From contig NZ_SCOM01000002.1 in NCBI RefSeq assembly GCF_005508865.1, positions 62,001 through 126,000 of the forward strand: a DNA stretch of 64,000 nucleotides, read 5' to 3'. Below the pieces are notes generated by a model. That model was not told the origin of the DNA, ran no database searches, and saw only the letters and a program-made list of their open reading frames with translations. The stretch comes from Pseudomonas sp. F(2018). GTDB lineage: Bacteria; Pseudomonadota; Gammaproteobacteria; Pseudomonadales; Pseudomonadaceae. Of the stretch, positions 26,978-37,084 are shown piece by piece (position 1 is the first letter of the stretch; every line of letters begins with the position of its first letter). A program made the translations under genes and the position numbers.

Positions 26978-27577
26978 TCAGTTGGTGTAGACAGGGCCCA
27001 CGCCGAAGCCCCAGAGGATCACCGAGCAGGCGATCATCGCCACCAGCACCACCAGGCCCACGGCCAGCACCGAGCTGGAGAACATGAAGCCTTCGTCCTG
27101 GGGAATACCCATGAACGTCGGGATGCCCGCATACAGCAGGTACACCGTGTAGCAGACCGCCACCGTGCCGATCAGCATGCCCAGCCACAGGCTCGGGTAC
27201 AGCGCGGCGACGCCACCGATGAACAACGGAGTCGCGGTGTAGGCGGCGAACACGATGCACTGGGTGAGGGTGGGGTTGGAGTCGTAGGTGCGCGCCATCC
27301 AGTGGATGAAGGCGCCCATCACGGCAACGCCGGCGAGCATCGCCAGGTAGGACATGAAGGTCATCTGCATCGCGCTGTTCGCGGTGAGCTTGACCGCCTC
27401 GCCGTCGCCGATGCGCCAACCGACTTCGGTGGTACCGAAGAAGGCGCAGAGCGCGGGTATGGCAGCGAGAATCAGGACGTGGGTCAGGTACATGTGGCTG
27501 ATGGATTCCTCCTCGCCACGGATTTCCTGCCACTCTTGGTCGGGATGGGTGAAGAGCCCCCAAACATGGTGGATCAT
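26978..27577 (-). CDS. Yip1 domain membrane protein (paralogue 2)
   Basis: 199 aa, five hydrophobic segments. Opening LFTHPDQEWQEIRGEEE, then FFGTTEVGWRIGDG, VFAAYTATPLF and AGIPTFMGI. Tandem duplicate of the adjacent gene but with its own terminator, so the two are probably transcribed separately. Function unknown. Confidence 0.8.
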   Translation of the reverse strand: MIHHVWGLFTHPDQEWQEIRGEEESISHMYLTHVLILAAIPALCAFFGTTEVGWRIGDGEAVKLTANSAMQMTFMSYLAMLAGVAVMGAFIHWMARTYDSNPTLTQCIVFAAYTATPLFIGGVAALYPSLWLGMLIGTVAVCYTVYLLYAGIPTFMGIPQDEGFMFSSSVLAVGLVVLVAMIACSVILWGFGVGPVYTN

Positions 27578-27744
27578 GCAGACACCTCCTCTTGTTATTG
27601 TTCGATCGCCCCGGAGCGTAGCGCCCGGCGCGCGTGCTCAGCGTCGCCGGGTGCCGGCCGAATCACTGCGACCGTATGCCGCAGTATAGGAGAAGGCCGC
27701 AGCCCGCATGAACCGTGGCTTTAGAGCGAATCGCTCTCTGAGAG

Positions 27745-28335
27745 TCAGCCGTAATAGCGCTGCAGTATTTCCATCGCCAGGTTGATCGACTGCAGACGGC
27801 TGGTGCTGCCGCCGCGATCGGGGTGGTGGATGCTCACCAGTTGCCGGTAGCGCTGTTTGATAGTGGCGAGATTGAGCGGCTGGTCGCCATTCAGCTCGAA
27901 CAGCTCCAGGGCCGCGCGCTTCTCGTCGCCGCCCTGCATGCGCGTCCAGAAACTGGAGAGCAGCTTCTCCACGTCGTCCTCGGTGGTGTCGCGCAAATGT
28001 TGCAGATTGAGATAGTAGTCACGCAGCGGGTCGTGTTCGGCCAGCGCGGCGGGCCCCGGACGCCAGGGTTGCAGTTGCACGCACAGCGGGCTGATCTCCA
28101 GGTGTGCGCTCTGCGCCTGCCACAGGCGATCACGGAGCAGGTAGAGGGCGTTGAACAGCAGGAAGTGGGTGCGGTACAGCACCAGCTTGTCGGCCAGGCC
28201 GAGGTTGGGGATGTGCGTGGAGTGCCGGGCCTTGAGCTGCTGGATCAGGTGGAACTCGCTGATGCCGGCGGGCGCTTCGCGGAGCAGGGCGTGCAGCTGG
28301 TCGGGCAGGTCGAGGGCGGGATCGAGGTCGTTCAT
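27745..28335 (-). CDS. DNAJ-related protein with C-terminal J domain
   Basis: 196 aa. The N-terminal 110 residues match the DNAJ-related N domain (LHALLREAPAGISEFHLIQQL, FLLFNALYLLRDRL). The last 60 residues are a J domain with the DnaK-contacting HHPD tripeptide (about residues 167-170). Probably a cytoplasmic DnaK co-chaperone of specialised use. Divergent from ttcA. Confidence 0.85.
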   Translation of the reverse strand: MNDLDPALDLPDQLHALLREAPAGISEFHLIQQLKARHSTHIPNLGLADKLVLYRTHFLLFNALYLLRDRLWQAQSAHLEISPLCVQLQPWRPGPAALAEHDPLRDYYLNLQHLRDTTEDDVEKLLSSFWTRMQGGDEKRAALELFELNGDQPLNLATIKQRYRQLVSIHHPDRGGSTSRLQSINLAMEILQRYYG

Positions 28336-28420
28336 CCGATCAGCCTAACACGGGCTGCCTAGCGCCGGCTTTGTGCGTAAAATGGCCAGCTTTTCGCCTT
28401 CACCCGGATTCCCCAGCACC

Positions 28421-29248
28421 ATGTCCAGCAGCCTTTCGGTCAACCAGAACAAACTGCAGAAACGCCTGCGCCGCCTGGCCGGCGAAGCCATTGCCGACTT
28501 CAACATGATCGAGGATGGCGACAAGGTGATGGTCTGCCTGTCCGGCGGCAAGGACAGCTACACCATGCTCGACATCCTGCTGTACCTGCAGAAGGTGGCG
28601 CCGATCAAGTTCGAGATCGTCGCGGTGAACATGGACCAGAAGCAGCCCGGCTTCCCCGAGCACGTGCTGCCGGCCTACCTGGAATCCATCGGCGTGCCGT
28701 ACCACATCATCGAGAAGGACACCTACTCGGTGGTCAAGGAGAAGATCCCCGAGGGCAAGACCACCTGCTCGCTGTGCTCGCGCCTGCGTCGCGGCACCCT
28801 GTACACCTACGCCGACGAGATTGGTGCGACCAAGATGGCCCTCGGTCACCACCGCGATGACATCCTGGAAACCTTCTTCCTCAACATGTTCTACGGCGGC
28901 ACGCTGAAGGCCATGCCGCCCAAGCTGCTGTCCGACGACGGCCGCAACGTGGTGATCCGCCCGCTGGCCTACTGCAACGAGAAGGACATCGAGGCCTACT
29001 CGGTGATGAAGGAGTTCCCGATCATCCCGTGCAACCTGTGCGGCTCCCAGGAAAACCTGCAGCGCCAGGTGGTCAAGGAAATGCTGGTGGAGTGGGAGCG
29101 CAAGAGCCCGGGCCGCACCGAGATCATGTTCCGCGCCCTGCAGAACGTGGTGCCCTCGCAGCTGGCCGACCGCAATCTGTTCGACTTCCAGAGCCTGAAG
29201 ATCGACGACAGCGCCACACCACGCTTCCTCGACGTGATGAACCTGTGA
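28421..29248 (+). CDS. ttcA: tRNA 2-thiocytidine biosynthesis protein TtcA
   Basis: 275 aa from ATG 28421; an upstream in-frame ATG is less likely because [12 protein letters not shown] is the family N-terminus. The PP-loop SGGKDS is at residues 41-46. Cluster cysteines are CSLC (116 and 119) and CNLC further on. TtcA thiolates C32 of certain tRNAs using ATP and a [4Fe-4S] cluster. Ended by a clear terminator. Confidence 0.93.
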   Translation: MSSSLSVNQNKLQKRLRRLAGEAIADFNMIEDGDKVMVCLSGGKDSYTMLDILLYLQKVAPIKFEIVAVNMDQKQPGFPEHVLPAYLESIGVPYHIIEKDTYSVVKEKIPEGKTTCSLCSRLRRGTLYTYADEIGATKMALGHHRDDILETFFLNMFYGGTLKAMPPKLLSDDGRNVVIRPLAYCNEKDIEAYSVMKEFPIIPCNLCGSQENLQRQVVKEMLVEWERKSPGRTEIMFRALQNVVPSQLADRNLFDFQSLKIDDSATPRFLDVMNL

Positions 29249-29255
29249 TTCTCCG

Positions 29256-29284
29256 ACCGGCCGCTTAGAGTGGCCGGTTTCGTT
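29256..29284 (+). terminator. rho-independent terminator after ttcA
   Basis: Stem ACCGGCC / GGCCGGT (29256-29262 with 29272-29278), nine-base loop, then TTCGTTT. Confidence 0.8.
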
Positions 29285-29301
29285 TGCGGATGAGTTTTTT
29301 G

Positions 29302-29354
29302 GTAGGGCGGGTGAAACCCGCGTAATCGCACCGCGCGGGTTTCACCCGCCCTAC
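29302..29354. repeat. REP-type inverted repeat, perfect copy
   Basis: Perfect 21-bp arms, left starting GTAGGGCGGGTGAAACCCGC (29302-29322) and right 29334-29354, with an 11-base loop. Second copy of the family seen at 16751. It lies between ttcA and the convergent [2Fe-2S] protein gene, a typical REP location. Confidence 0.85.
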
Positions 29355-29367
29355 ATGCCTTGCAAGA

Positions 29368-30081
29368 TCATGCGCGCATGATCAGCTCGGGCACCGTGCG
29401 CTCCTCGACGAAACGCTCCTGCACCAGGCGCTTCACCTCGGCCGCATCGCGGATGCGGTACCACTCGCCACTCGGGTAGACGCTCAGGGTCGGTCCCTGG
29501 TCGCAGGGGAACTGGCACTGGGTGCGGGTGATATGCACGCCATCCTCGGTCTCCAGGCGGCCGACCGCCTTCAGCTCTTCGCGCAACAGCTTCCACAGGG
29601 GCAGGGCGCCACGCCGGGTGCAGCGCGGGCCGTTGCACAGCAGCACGCGATAGCGGTGCGGCGGGATGCACGACCAGGAGTGGGATTCCGGTAGCTGCGG
29701 AACGTCCACGCAGCCCAGGTGTTTGTCCGGCTGCTGGATCAGTGCGGCCAGCGCTGTTACGTCCTCGGCATTGCCGGTGCAGACGAACAGTTGATCGGCG
29801 CGTTCGCCGGCCAGGGCTTGCAACTCGCCACGCAGCCAGTCCAGCTGCGGGCTGCCGCCCAGCGGGTCGAGATCGACGACCAGTAGCGGCAGCTCTGCGC
29901 CGCTCAGGCACTCGCGCACCCGCGCCCAGAGTTCGTCGTAGCCGGCGTTGGTATCGAACAGATCGTCCAGCACGGCGGCGCCGAACTGCTCGGTGAGCTG
30001 GCGGCGGGTCAGCTCGGCGAAGCTGCCATGGTCGAGGTCGGGGCCGGCGAACAGCACGCGGGCGTAGGTTTCAGTTTTCAT
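29368..30081 (-). CDS. thioredoxin-like [2Fe-2S] protein of the cobalamin cluster
   Basis: 237 aa from ATG 30081. The N-terminal 125 residues look like a CbiX/chelatase-type or flavodoxin-like alpha/beta domain (VLFAGPDLDHGSFAELTRRQL). The C-terminal 100 have LLCNGPRCTRRGA and TQCQFPCDQGPTLSVYP, the four-cysteine pattern of thioredoxin-fold [2Fe-2S] ferredoxins. Its ATG overlaps the cobK stop (ATGA). It may donate electrons to a cobalamin step or help cobalt handling; inference from context. Confidence 0.75.
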   Translation of the reverse strand: MKTETYARVLFAGPDLDHGSFAELTRRQLTEQFGAAVLDDLFDTNAGYDELWARVRECLSGAELPLLVVDLDPLGGSPQLDWLRGELQALAGERADQLFVCTGNAEDVTALAALIQQPDKHLGCVDVPQLPESHSWSCIPPHRYRVLLCNGPRCTRRGALPLWKLLREELKAVGRLETEDGVHITRTQCQFPCDQGPTLSVYPSGEWYRIRDAAEVKRLVQERFVEERTVPELIMRA

Positions 30082-30812
30082 CGGGTTTCTCGGAGCAGCG
30101 GCTGCAGTGCCTGCCACAGGATTTCGGGGTCGGCGAAGGCGCGCTCCACCTCGGGCAATTCGGGGCGTGCCAATAGCAATACCGGCAGGCCTAGTTCGCG
30201 GGCGACCCGCAGCTTGGCCTCGGTGGCATTGCCGCCGCTGTTCTTGCTCACCAGCACATCGAAGCCCTCGGCGGCGAACAGCGCGCGTTCATCGTCGAGG
30301 GTGAACGGGCCGCGCGCGGCGATGCAGCGCGCGCGTGGGTGTTCGGGCTGGGCATCGAGCAGGCGCAGGGTCCAGTGCTGATGGGCGGGAATCCCGTCGA
30401 GATGCGCCAGCGGCTCGCGACCTAGGGTGAAGAAGGGCTTGCCGAAGGGCGCCAGCGCCTGGATCAGCGCGGCCCAGTCGGTGACCTCGCGCCAGTCGTC
30501 GCCAGGTTGCGGCTGCCAGCCGGGACGACGCAGCGCCCAGCAGGGCACGCCGGCCAGGCGCGCGGCGGTGGCGGCATTGGCGCTGATCTGCGCTGCATAA
30601 GGATGGGTGACGTCCAGCAGCAGGTCGAAGCCTTCGGTGCGAATAAACTCGGCCAGGCCCTCGGCGCCGCCAAAGCCGCCCACACGAACCTTACAGCTCA
30701 GATCGTCCGGCACCTTGCCCAGCCCGGCCAGGCTGTACAGATGCTCGGGGCCCAGGCGACGGGCCAGACGCAGCGCGTCGCCGACGCCGCCGAGCAGCAG
30801 CACGCGGGTCAC
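30078..30812 (-). CDS. cobK: precorrin-6A reductase
   Basis: 244 aa from a GTG start (30812) that overlaps the cobL stop as [46 protein letters not shown] and VSKNSGG are the CobK/CbiJ blocks. Reduces precorrin-6A with NADPH in aerobic cobalamin synthesis. Middle gene of the cobL-cobK-[2Fe-2S] minus-strand unit. Confidence 0.92.
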   Translation of the reverse strand: MTRVLLLGGVGDALRLARRLGPEHLYSLAGLGKVPDDLSCKVRVGGFGGAEGLAEFIRTEGFDLLLDVTHPYAAQISANAATAARLAGVPCWALRRPGWQPQPGDDWREVTDWAALIQALAPFGKPFFTLGREPLAHLDGIPAHQHWTLRLLDAQPEHPRARCIAARGPFTLDDERALFAAEGFDVLVSKNSGGNATEAKLRVARELGLPVLLLARPELPEVERAFADPEILWQALQPLLRETR

Positions 30813-32011
30813 GGCTTGTGCACGTGCAGCAGGGTGATCGGCAGGGCGCTGCGCCAGGTGTCGAAGTCGCCCAACGGCTGGGCCTGGGCGATGGCGATGC
30901 GGGTCAGCTCGCCGCCGTGCTGTGCGCGGAAGGCCACCAGCATGGCCTCGCTCTGCAGGGTCACGGCATTGGCGATCAACCGGCCGCCGGGCTTGAGCGC
31001 CTGCCAGCACAGCTCCAGCACGCCGGGCACGGTGACGCCACCACCGATAAAGATGGCATCGGGGAATTCCAGGCCGGCCAGTGCCTCCGGCGCCTCGCCG
31101 GCAACCAGCTGCAGCTGCGGCACGCCGAGCCCATCGCGGTTATGCGCGATCAGCTGCTGGCGACCCTCGTTGGCCTCGATGGCGATGGCGCGGCAGCTCG
31201 GGTGGCTGCGCAGCCACTCGATGCCGATCGAACCGCAGCCGGCGCCGACATCCCACAGCAGCTCGCCGGGGCGCGGCGCCAGGCGGGCCACGGTGATGGC
31301 GCGCACGTCGCGCTTGGTCAGCTGGCCGTCGTGGCGGTAGGCGTCGTCGGGCAGGCCGATGGTCAGTGGTAGCGCTTGCACGCCGGCATCGGCGCGACAC
31401 TCGACGGCCAGCAGATTCAGCGTGGCGACCTGGTCGATATTCCAGTCGGCGGCCAGGCCATCGATGCGCCGCTCCAGCGGACCTCCCAGATGTTCCAGCA
31501 CGCTCAGGCGGCTGGCGCCGAAACCGCGTTCGCGCAGCAGGGTGGCAATAGCGCTCGGGCTGCTGCCGTCGTTGCACAGGATCAGCAGGCGCTGGCCGTC
31601 ATGCAAATGGCGGGCGACGGCGGGCAGCGGGCGTGCCACCACCGACAGCAGGGTCACGTCCTGCAGCGGCCAGCCCAGGCGCGCGGCGGCCAGGGAATAG
31701 GAGGAGGGCGCCGGCAGCACCAGCATCTCGCCCTGATCCAGCTGACGCGCCAGGCTGGCGCCGACGCCGTAGAGCATGGGGTCGCCGCTGGCCAGCACGC
31801 AGGTCGGTGTGCCGCGCCGTTGCAGCACCGACTCCAGGCTGAAGGGGCTAGGCCAGGCTTCGCGCGGGACGCGGATGCACGGTGGCAGCAGGTCGAGCTG
31901 GCGCGGCGCACCGACGATGCACTTGGCCGCCAGCAGCGCGCGGCGCGCCGCCTTGCCCAGGCCGGCATAACCGTCTTCGCCTATGCCCAATACCGTCAGC
32001 CAGGCCGTCAT
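30809..32011 (-). CDS. cobL: precorrin-6B C5,15-methyltransferase (decarboxylating)
   Basis: 400 aa from ATG 32011 with GGAGAC upstream. The N-terminal CbiE-like tetrapyrrole methyltransferase domain has [12 protein letters not shown] and [11 protein letters not shown]. The C-terminal CbiT-like domain begins at about residue 215 with [36 protein letters not shown], an SAM-binding motif. Catalyses two methylations and decarboxylation of the acetate side chain. Confidence 0.92.
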   Translation of the reverse strand: MTAWLTVLGIGEDGYAGLGKAARRALLAAKCIVGAPRQLDLLPPCIRVPREAWPSPFSLESVLQRRGTPTCVLASGDPMLYGVGASLARQLDQGEMLVLPAPSSYSLAAARLGWPLQDVTLLSVVARPLPAVARHLHDGQRLLILCNDGSSPSAIATLLRERGFGASRLSVLEHLGGPLERRIDGLAADWNIDQVATLNLLAVECRADAGVQALPLTIGLPDDAYRHDGQLTKRDVRAITVARLAPRPGELLWDVGAGCGSIGIEWLRSHPSCRAIAIEANEGRQQLIAHNRDGLGVPQLQLVAGEAPEALAGLEFPDAIFIGGGVTVPGVLELCWQALKPGGRLIANAVTLQSEAMLVAFRAQHGGELTRIAIAQAQPLGDFDTWRSALPITLLHVHKP

Positions 32012-32088
32012 CTGTGTCTCCTCGATGCCTTGCGGGGCGACGCGCGGGCTTGGCCCGGTGCCGCGAAAAGCGGGCATAATAGCGCCTT

Positions 32089-32257
32089 CGTCGGTGCCCG
32101 GCCCCTCCAGGGGAGCCAGCGGGCCTAAGAGGGAACACGGTACAAGCCGTGGCTGCCCCCGCAACTGTAAGCAGCGAGTCGCTTCACACACACGCCACTG
32201 AGCAATCGGGAAGGCCGTGCAGCGATGAGGACCTGTCAGCCAGGAGACCTGCCGACG
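32089..32257 (+). promoter_or_regulatory. cobalamin riboswitch
   Basis: Classic aptamer landmarks in order: GAGGGAACACGG (32128-32140), CCCCCGCAACTGTAAGC (32157-32172), GCCACTG (32194-32200), GGGAAGG, and the B12 box AGCCAGGAGACCTGCC (32238-32253). The ends pair as CGTCGG / CCGACG (32089-32094 with 32252-32257). It lies 38 bases upstream of cobG, so it controls cobG-H-I-J. Binding of adenosyl- or other cobalamin should reduce expression. No minus-strand aptamer exists for cobL-K. Confidence 0.95.
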
Positions 32258-32295
32258 ACGCAGTCGCGAGTGCCAACATCGGGCGGGGTGTACCG

Positions 32296-33678
32296 ATGCC
32301 AAGAAATCCCTGTGCGGATTTCACTGGTTCGGTCGCCGCGTCGTTCGTTGTCGGTGACCGCTTGAAGCACGATCCATCCGCCTCCGTCGCAGCCATCCCC
32401 AGGCCCTCCGCCTGCCCGGGATTGTGGCGCGTCGTGTCCGCGCTGGACGGCGGCATCTGCCGGGTCAAGCTGCCCGGCGGGTTGCTGACCAGTGCCCAGG
32501 CCCGTGCGATGGCCGAGGCGGCGCGCATGTGCGCCAGCGGCGTGCTGGAACTGACCAACCGCAGCAACCTGCAGATCCGCGGCGTGCGCGAGGGCGAACA
32601 GAGCGCGCTGGTGGCGCACCTGCTCGCCGCCGGCCTCGGCCCGCGGCAGGCCGCTGCCGACGATGTACGCAACCTGCTGCTCAGCCCCGCCGCCGGTCGT
32701 GATCCGGCCGCCCATCTGGACACCCGCCCGCTGGCCGATCGGCTGCTGGCTTTGCTTCAAGACACGCCCGAGTTCCACGCCCTCTCCGCCAAGTTCGCCC
32801 TGCAGCTGGACGGCGGCGAGGCCCTGGCCATGCTCGACCACCCGCACGATATCTGGCTCAGCGCCTTGTCCGGCGGCACGCAGCTGGCCTTCGGCCTGGC
32901 CGGTACGCCGCGCGACCAGGCCTTGGCCAGCATCCAGCTGGAGCAGGCAGAGCCTCTGGTAAAGACTGCGCTGCAGCTGTTCCTCGAACTGGCCGGCGAG
33001 CACAGCCGCATGCGCCAGCTGCTGGCCGAACTGCCGCGGGCGGACTTCCTCACTCGCCTGCGGGCGCGCCTGCCCTTTGCCCTGGGCGCATCGCCGGTTG
33101 CGCCGCAGAGGAGTGAGTTGGATGGCGCGGCGCTGGGCGCCCATGCCCAGGCGCAACCCGGGCTGGTCATGTGGCTGGCCGGCGCACCCTTGGGCCGCCT
33201 TGAGGCCACCCAGCTGTGGGCCCTGGCCGATCTGGCCGAGACCGAAGGCAGCGGCGAGCTGCGCCTCACGCCCTGGCAGGGCGTGCTGCTGCCGGATATT
33301 CCAGCTACTCGCCAGGCTGCTGTGGCCGAAGTCTTGACCGATATCGGCCTGCTGCTGGATACCCGCGCACCGCTGGCGCGCCTGCTCGCCTGCAGCGGCA
33401 GCGCCGGCTGTGCCAAGGCGGCGGCGGACACCAAGGTCGATGCCCTGCGTCTGGCCGAGCGCCTTGGCCTAAATGGGCCGGCCCAGATGCACCTGAGCGG
33501 CTGCCCGCGCAGCTGCGCGGCCGCGCATATCGCACCCTACACGCTGCTGGCCCAGCCCGGCGGCCGTTACGACCTCTATCGCCGCGAGCAGGGCCAGGCC
33601 GGGTTCGGCCGCCTGCTGGCGACGTCCCTCGATATCGACCAAGCCGGCGAGCGCCTCGCCGCAGGAAACTCCGAATGA
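32296..33678 (+). CDS. cobG: precorrin-3B synthase
   Basis: 460 aa from ATG 32296. The frame is open through the riboswitch but that part is not coding. The first 35 residues are not family-like, so a later start (for example TTG 32362) is possible. ACPGLWR and [11 protein letters not shown] open the nitrite/sulfite-reductase-like half domain. The C-terminal cysteines CSGSAGC and CPRSC bind a [4Fe-4S] cluster. It is the oxygen-dependent ring-contraction enzyme of the aerobic pathway. First gene of the riboswitch-controlled unit. Confidence 0.88.
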   Translation: MPRNPCADFTGSVAASFVVGDRLKHDPSASVAAIPRPSACPGLWRVVSALDGGICRVKLPGGLLTSAQARAMAEAARMCASGVLELTNRSNLQIRGVREGEQSALVAHLLAAGLGPRQAAADDVRNLLLSPAAGRDPAAHLDTRPLADRLLALLQDTPEFHALSAKFALQLDGGEALAMLDHPHDIWLSALSGGTQLAFGLAGTPRDQALASIQLEQAEPLVKTALQLFLELAGEHSRMRQLLAELPRADFLTRLRARLPFALGASPVAPQRSELDGAALGAHAQAQPGLVMWLAGAPLGRLEATQLWALADLAETEGSGELRLTPWQGVLLPDIPATRQAAVAEVLTDIGLLLDTRAPLARLLACSGSAGCAKAAADTKVDALRLAERLGLNGPAQMHLSGCPRSCAAAHIAPYTLLAQPGGRYDLYRREQGQAGFGRLLATSLDIDQAGERLAAGNSE

Positions 33679-34301
33679 TCGATTACATCCGCGATGGTCA
33701 GGAGATCTATCGCCAGTCCTTCGCCACCATCCGCGCCGAGGCTGATTTGCGTGGCATCCCGGCCGACCTGGAAAAGCTCGCCGTACGCCTGATCCACGCC
33801 TGCGGCATGGTCGACGTGGTGCAGGACCTGCGCTTCTCGTCCGGTGCCGGCGCTGCCGGCCGCGCCGCCCTGGCCAAGGGTGCGCCGATCCTCTGCGACG
33901 CGCGCATGGTGGCCGAGGGCATCACCCGCGCGCGCCTGCCGGCCAACAACCCGGTGATCTGCACCCTCAATGAAGCGGATGTGCCGCAGCTGGCCCGCGA
34001 GCTGGGCAACACCCGTTCGGCGGCCGCCCTGGAACACTGGCGCGAACACCTGGAAGGCAGCGTGGTAGTGATCGGCAATGCGCCGACTGCGCTGTTCTAC
34101 CTGCTGGAGATGCTCGACGCCGGCGCACCGAAGCCGGCGCTGATCCTCGGCATGCCGGTGGGCTTTATCGGCGCTGCAGAATCCAAGGACATGCTCGCCG
34201 CCGACAGCCGCGGCGTGCCCTACGTGATCGTGCGCGGCCGTCGCGGCGGCAGCGCCATGGCCGCCGCTGCGGTCAACGCCCTGGCCACGGAGGTGGAGTG
34301 A
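33675..34301 (+). CDS. cobH: precorrin-8X methylmutase
   Basis: 208 aa. ATG overlaps the cobG stop (ATGA). [16 protein letters not shown] has the catalytic His of CobH, and [15 protein letters not shown] and [14 protein letters not shown] are the following conserved blocks. Moves the C11 methyl to C12, forming hydrogenobyrinate. Confidence 0.95.
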   Translation: MIDYIRDGQEIYRQSFATIRAEADLRGIPADLEKLAVRLIHACGMVDVVQDLRFSSGAGAAGRAALAKGAPILCDARMVAEGITRARLPANNPVICTLNEADVPQLARELGNTRSAAALEHWREHLEGSVVVIGNAPTALFYLLEMLDAGAPKPALILGMPVGFIGAAESKDMLAADSRGVPYVIVRGRRGGSAMAAAAVNALATEVE

Positions 34302-35044
34302 TGCGCAAGGGACGTCTGCTTGGCCTCGGCGTCGGCCCCGGCGATCCGGAGCTGATCACCCTCAAAGCCCTGCGCCTGCTGCAGTCCGCCCCGGTGGTGG
34401 GCTACTTCGTGGCCAAGGCCAAGGCTAGCAAGGGCCAGGGCGGCAACGCCTTCGGCATCATCGAGGCCCATCTCACCGATGCGCAGCGCCGCCTGCCGCT
34501 GGTCTACCCGGTGACCACCGAGAAACTGGAGCCGCCGCTGACCTACGAGGATGTGATCGCCGACTTCTATGACACCTGCGCCGCGCAGATCGCCGCCGAG
34601 CTGGATGCCGGCCGCGACGTGGCGGTGATCTGCGAGGGCGACCCGTTCTTCTACGGCTCTTACATGTACCTGCACGACCGCCTCGCCGAGCAGTACGAGG
34701 CCGAAGTGGTGCCCGGCGTGTGCTCCATGCTTGGCTGTGCCTCGGTGCTGGGCACACCGCTGGTCTATCGCAACCAGAGCTTGAGCGTGCTCTCCGGCGT
34801 GCTGCCGGAAGAGGAGCTGGAACAGCGCCTGCGCAACGCCGAGGCTGCCGTGGTGATGAAGCTCGGACGCAACTTCGACAAGGTGCGCCGCGTGCTGCAA
34901 CGCCTCGGCCTGGCCGAACGCGCCCACTACGTGGAGCGCGCGACCATGGACAACCAGCACATAGTGCCGCTGGACCAGGTCGACCCGCTGGCCTCGCCGT
35001 ACTTCTCAATGATCCTGGTGCCGGGGGAGAAGTGGCGTGGCTGA
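34301..35044 (+). CDS. cobI: precorrin-2 C20-methyltransferase
   Basis: 247 aa from ATG 34301, which shares one base with the cobH stop; GGAGGTGGAG upstream is a strong ribosome site. [20 protein letters not shown] is the tetrapyrrole-methylase opening, with [18 protein letters not shown] (CobI) and [11 protein letters not shown]. Confidence 0.95.
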   Translation: MRKGRLLGLGVGPGDPELITLKALRLLQSAPVVGYFVAKAKASKGQGGNAFGIIEAHLTDAQRRLPLVYPVTTEKLEPPLTYEDVIADFYDTCAAQIAAELDAGRDVAVICEGDPFFYGSYMYLHDRLAEQYEAEVVPGVCSMLGCASVLGTPLVYRNQSLSVLSGVLPEEELEQRLRNAEAAVVMKLGRNFDKVRRVLQRLGLAERAHYVERATMDNQHIVPLDQVDPLASPYFSMILVPGEKWRG

Positions 35045-36767
35045 AGACACTCGCGATTCGCGTAGCTCGGATGCAATCCGGGAAAACGCGCCGCCCCGGA
35101 TTGCATCCGAGCTACAGGCTCCTGCCATCGTTATTCTCGGCCCCTCGGCGCTGGCCACCGCGCGCCGCGTGCAGCAGCACTATCCGCAGGCGCGCATCCA
35201 CGGCCTGGCCGGGCGAGTGGAGGAGGTCGACGAGAGCTACCGCGAATTCGCCGAACACCTGCGTGGCCTGTACCGCGCGGGCACACCGATCATCGCCTTG
35301 TGCGCCGCCGGCATCGTCATCCGCAGCCTGGCTTCGGCCTTGGTGGAGAAGGGCATGGAGCCGCCGGTACTGGCCCTGGCCGAAGACGGCAGCGCCGTGG
35401 TGCCGCTGCTCGGCGGCCTGGCTGGCGTCAATCGCCTGGCCCGCGAGCTGGGCGAGTGGCTGGCGGTGGCGCCGGCCATCACCACCAGTGGCGAGCTGCG
35501 CTTCGGCACCTGCCTGCTCGACCCGCCAGCCGGCTATGCCCTGGCCGACCTGCAGCAGGGCAAGCGTCTGGTCAGCGATCTGCTCGGCGGTGCGCGCCTG
35601 CGTGTCGAGGGTGAGGCGCCCTGGCTGGAGCAGGCCAACCTGCCTCTGCATGCCGAGGGCGAGCGCTGCCTGCGTATCGATGTGGCCGCCGCCAGCGGCG
35701 ACGATGCGCTGCTGATCCATCCACGCCGGGTGCTGGCGCGTTGCGCCGAGCCGTCCGCCGAGCTGGCTGCCCATCTGCGCGCCGCGATGGCCGAGGCCGG
35801 TCTGGCCGAGGCGGCGCTGGCTGCACTGCTGGTCGAGGGCGAAGGACGTTCGTTGCCGTTCGCCGAGCAGGCCGCCGCCGAGCTGAAGGTACCTCTGCGT
35901 TTTATCGAGTCGAGCACGGCGCTGCCCTCTGCCTGCTATGAAAAAGCGGGGCTGAGTCTGCATCTGGCCGATAGTCCGCAAGCCGCTGCTGCCATCGGCC
36001 GCACGCGCGGTCGCCTCAGCGTGGTCGGCATCGGCCCCGGTTGTGCCGAGCTGCTGGCCCCGGCCGTGCGCCGTGCGCTGGACGAGGCCGAAGACGTGCT
36101 CGGCTACGAGACCTACGTGACCATGGCCGGCCCCTATCGCGCCGACCAGTGCCTGCATGCCAGCGACAATCGCGAGGAGCTGCAGCGCGCCGCCCACGCC
36201 TTCGAGCTGGCCGCACAGGGCCGAAGCGTGGTGATGGTGTCCTCCGGTGATCCGGGCGTGTTCGCCATGGCCGCCGCGGTGATGGAAGCGCTGGAAGCCT
36301 CCAGCGATGCGCGCTGGCAGGGCGTCGAGCTGGAAGTGCTGCCCGGTATTTCCGCCGCCTTGGCCACCGCGGCCCGCGCCGGCGCGCCGCTGGGCCACGA
36401 CTTCTGCCTGATCTCCCTGTCCGACAACCTCAAGCCCTGGGCGGTGATCGAGAAGCGCCTGCAGCATGCTGCCGCCGCTGACCTGGCCATGGCCTTCTAC
36501 AACCCGATCTCCAAGGCGCGTCCCTGGCAACTCGGCCGCGCCCTTGACCTGCTGCGCCAGCACCGTGAACCGCAGACCCTGGTGGTGCTCGGCCGCGACA
36601 TCGGCCGCCCGGCCGAGGCCCTGCGCGTGCTCACCCTCGGCGAGCTGACCCCGGAGCTGGTGGACATGCGCACTCTGGTGATCATCGGCTCCAGCCAGAC
36701 CCGCCGCTTCCCGCGTCAGGGCGGCGGCGAGTGGGTGTATACGCCGCGGTGGTATCCGCAGGTTTGA
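35037..36767 (+). CDS. cobJ: CbiG-CobJ fusion: precorrin-3B C17-methyltransferase
   Basis: 576 aa from GTG 35037, overlapping cobI by 8 bases. Residues 30-320 are a CbiG-like region ([54 protein letters not shown]). Residues 325-576 are the SAM methyltransferase ([44 protein letters not shown]). Codons 9-27 are translated from a REP hairpin inserted in the 5' end, so the N-terminus is altered or the real start is later; no other good start codon is seen before APAIVILG. Confidence 0.88.
   Translation: MAEDTRDSRSSDAIRENAPPRIASELQAPAIVILGPSALATARRVQQHYPQARIHGLAGRVEEVDESYREFAEHLRGLYRAGTPIIALCAAGIVIRSLASALVEKGMEPPVLALAEDGSAVVPLLGGLAGVNRLARELGEWLAVAPAITTSGELRFGTCLLDPPAGYALADLQQGKRLVSDLLGGARLRVEGEAPWLEQANLPLHAEGERCLRIDVAAASGDDALLIHPRRVLARCAEPSAELAAHLRAAMAEAGLAEAALAALLVEGEGRSLPFAEQAAAELKVPLRFIESSTALPSACYEKAGLSLHLADSPQAAAAIGRTRGRLSVVGIGPGCAELLAPAVRRALDEAEDVLGYETYVTMAGPYRADQCLHASDNREELQRAAHAFELAAQGRSVVMVSSGDPGVFAMAAAVMEALEASSDARWQGVELEVLPGISAALATAARAGAPLGHDFCLISLSDNLKPWAVIEKRLQHAAAADLAMAFYNPISKARPWQLGRALDLLRQHREPQTLVVLGRDIGRPAEALRVLTLGELTPELVDMRTLVIIGSSQTRRFPRQGGGEWVYTPRWYPQV
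35062..35115. repeat. REP-type inverted repeat inside the cobJ reading frame
   Basis: Perfect 21-bp arms (35062-35082 and 35095-35115; left arm begins GTAGCTCGGATGCAATCCGG), loop of 12 bases. Same family as 15651-15705. It is coding in the chosen cobJ frame without a stop codon. Confidence 0.85.
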
Positions 36768-36773
36768 GCAATC

Positions 36774-36814
36774 ACTCAACAGAAAATGACTGTTCTCGTT
36801 ATTTTCTGTTGAGT
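36774..36814. repeat. AT-rich perfect inverted repeat after cobJ
   Basis: ACTCAACAGAAAAT (36774-36787) and its exact complement (36801-36814), 13-base loop. AT content is unusual for this region. It may end the cob transcript (TTTTC lies within the arm) or be a trace of an inserted element; no transposase is nearby. Confidence 0.6.
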
Positions 36815-37014
36815 CTTGGGGTTTTCAGTTCTACGCCGCTTCGCTGTCCAGCGATCCGCAGGTAAAGGCCGACTTCCGCAAGGAAATGCAGCGCTTTCTG
36901 CCGCCCCGGATAGTGGCCGAGACGGTGAACAACGAGCGATTCTGGGACTACCTGGTGAGCGAGATACCGGCGTTGATGCGGCGAGCCAAAGGGCACCTCG
37001 AGGGCAATGTGTAG
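36790..37014 (+). pseudogene. 5'-truncated ORF remnant
   Basis: An open frame with no start codon runs from the inverted repeat to TAG 37012-37014. Its last about 60 codons read like real protein (ASLSSDPQVKADFRKEMQRF, then RFWDYLVSEIPALMRRA). The 5' boundary coincides with the repeat at 36774-36814, suggesting the gene was cut there by a rearrangement. Family not recognised. Confidence 0.45.
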
Positions 37015-37084
37015 GAGGGCGAAGCGTTCCGCATGTGATGGGGCCGGCTACGCTCTTCGGAGTCCAGCAGAGGAGTCGCCCGCC

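Noticed and set aside
27724..27738. AGAGCG-aat-CGCTCT hairpin after the J-domain gene as a terminator
   Set aside because: No T-run follows on the minus strand and the stem is short.
32149..32295. Extension of cobG into the riboswitch
   Set aside because: The frame is open by chance; the bases are those of the cobalamin aptamer including the B12 box.
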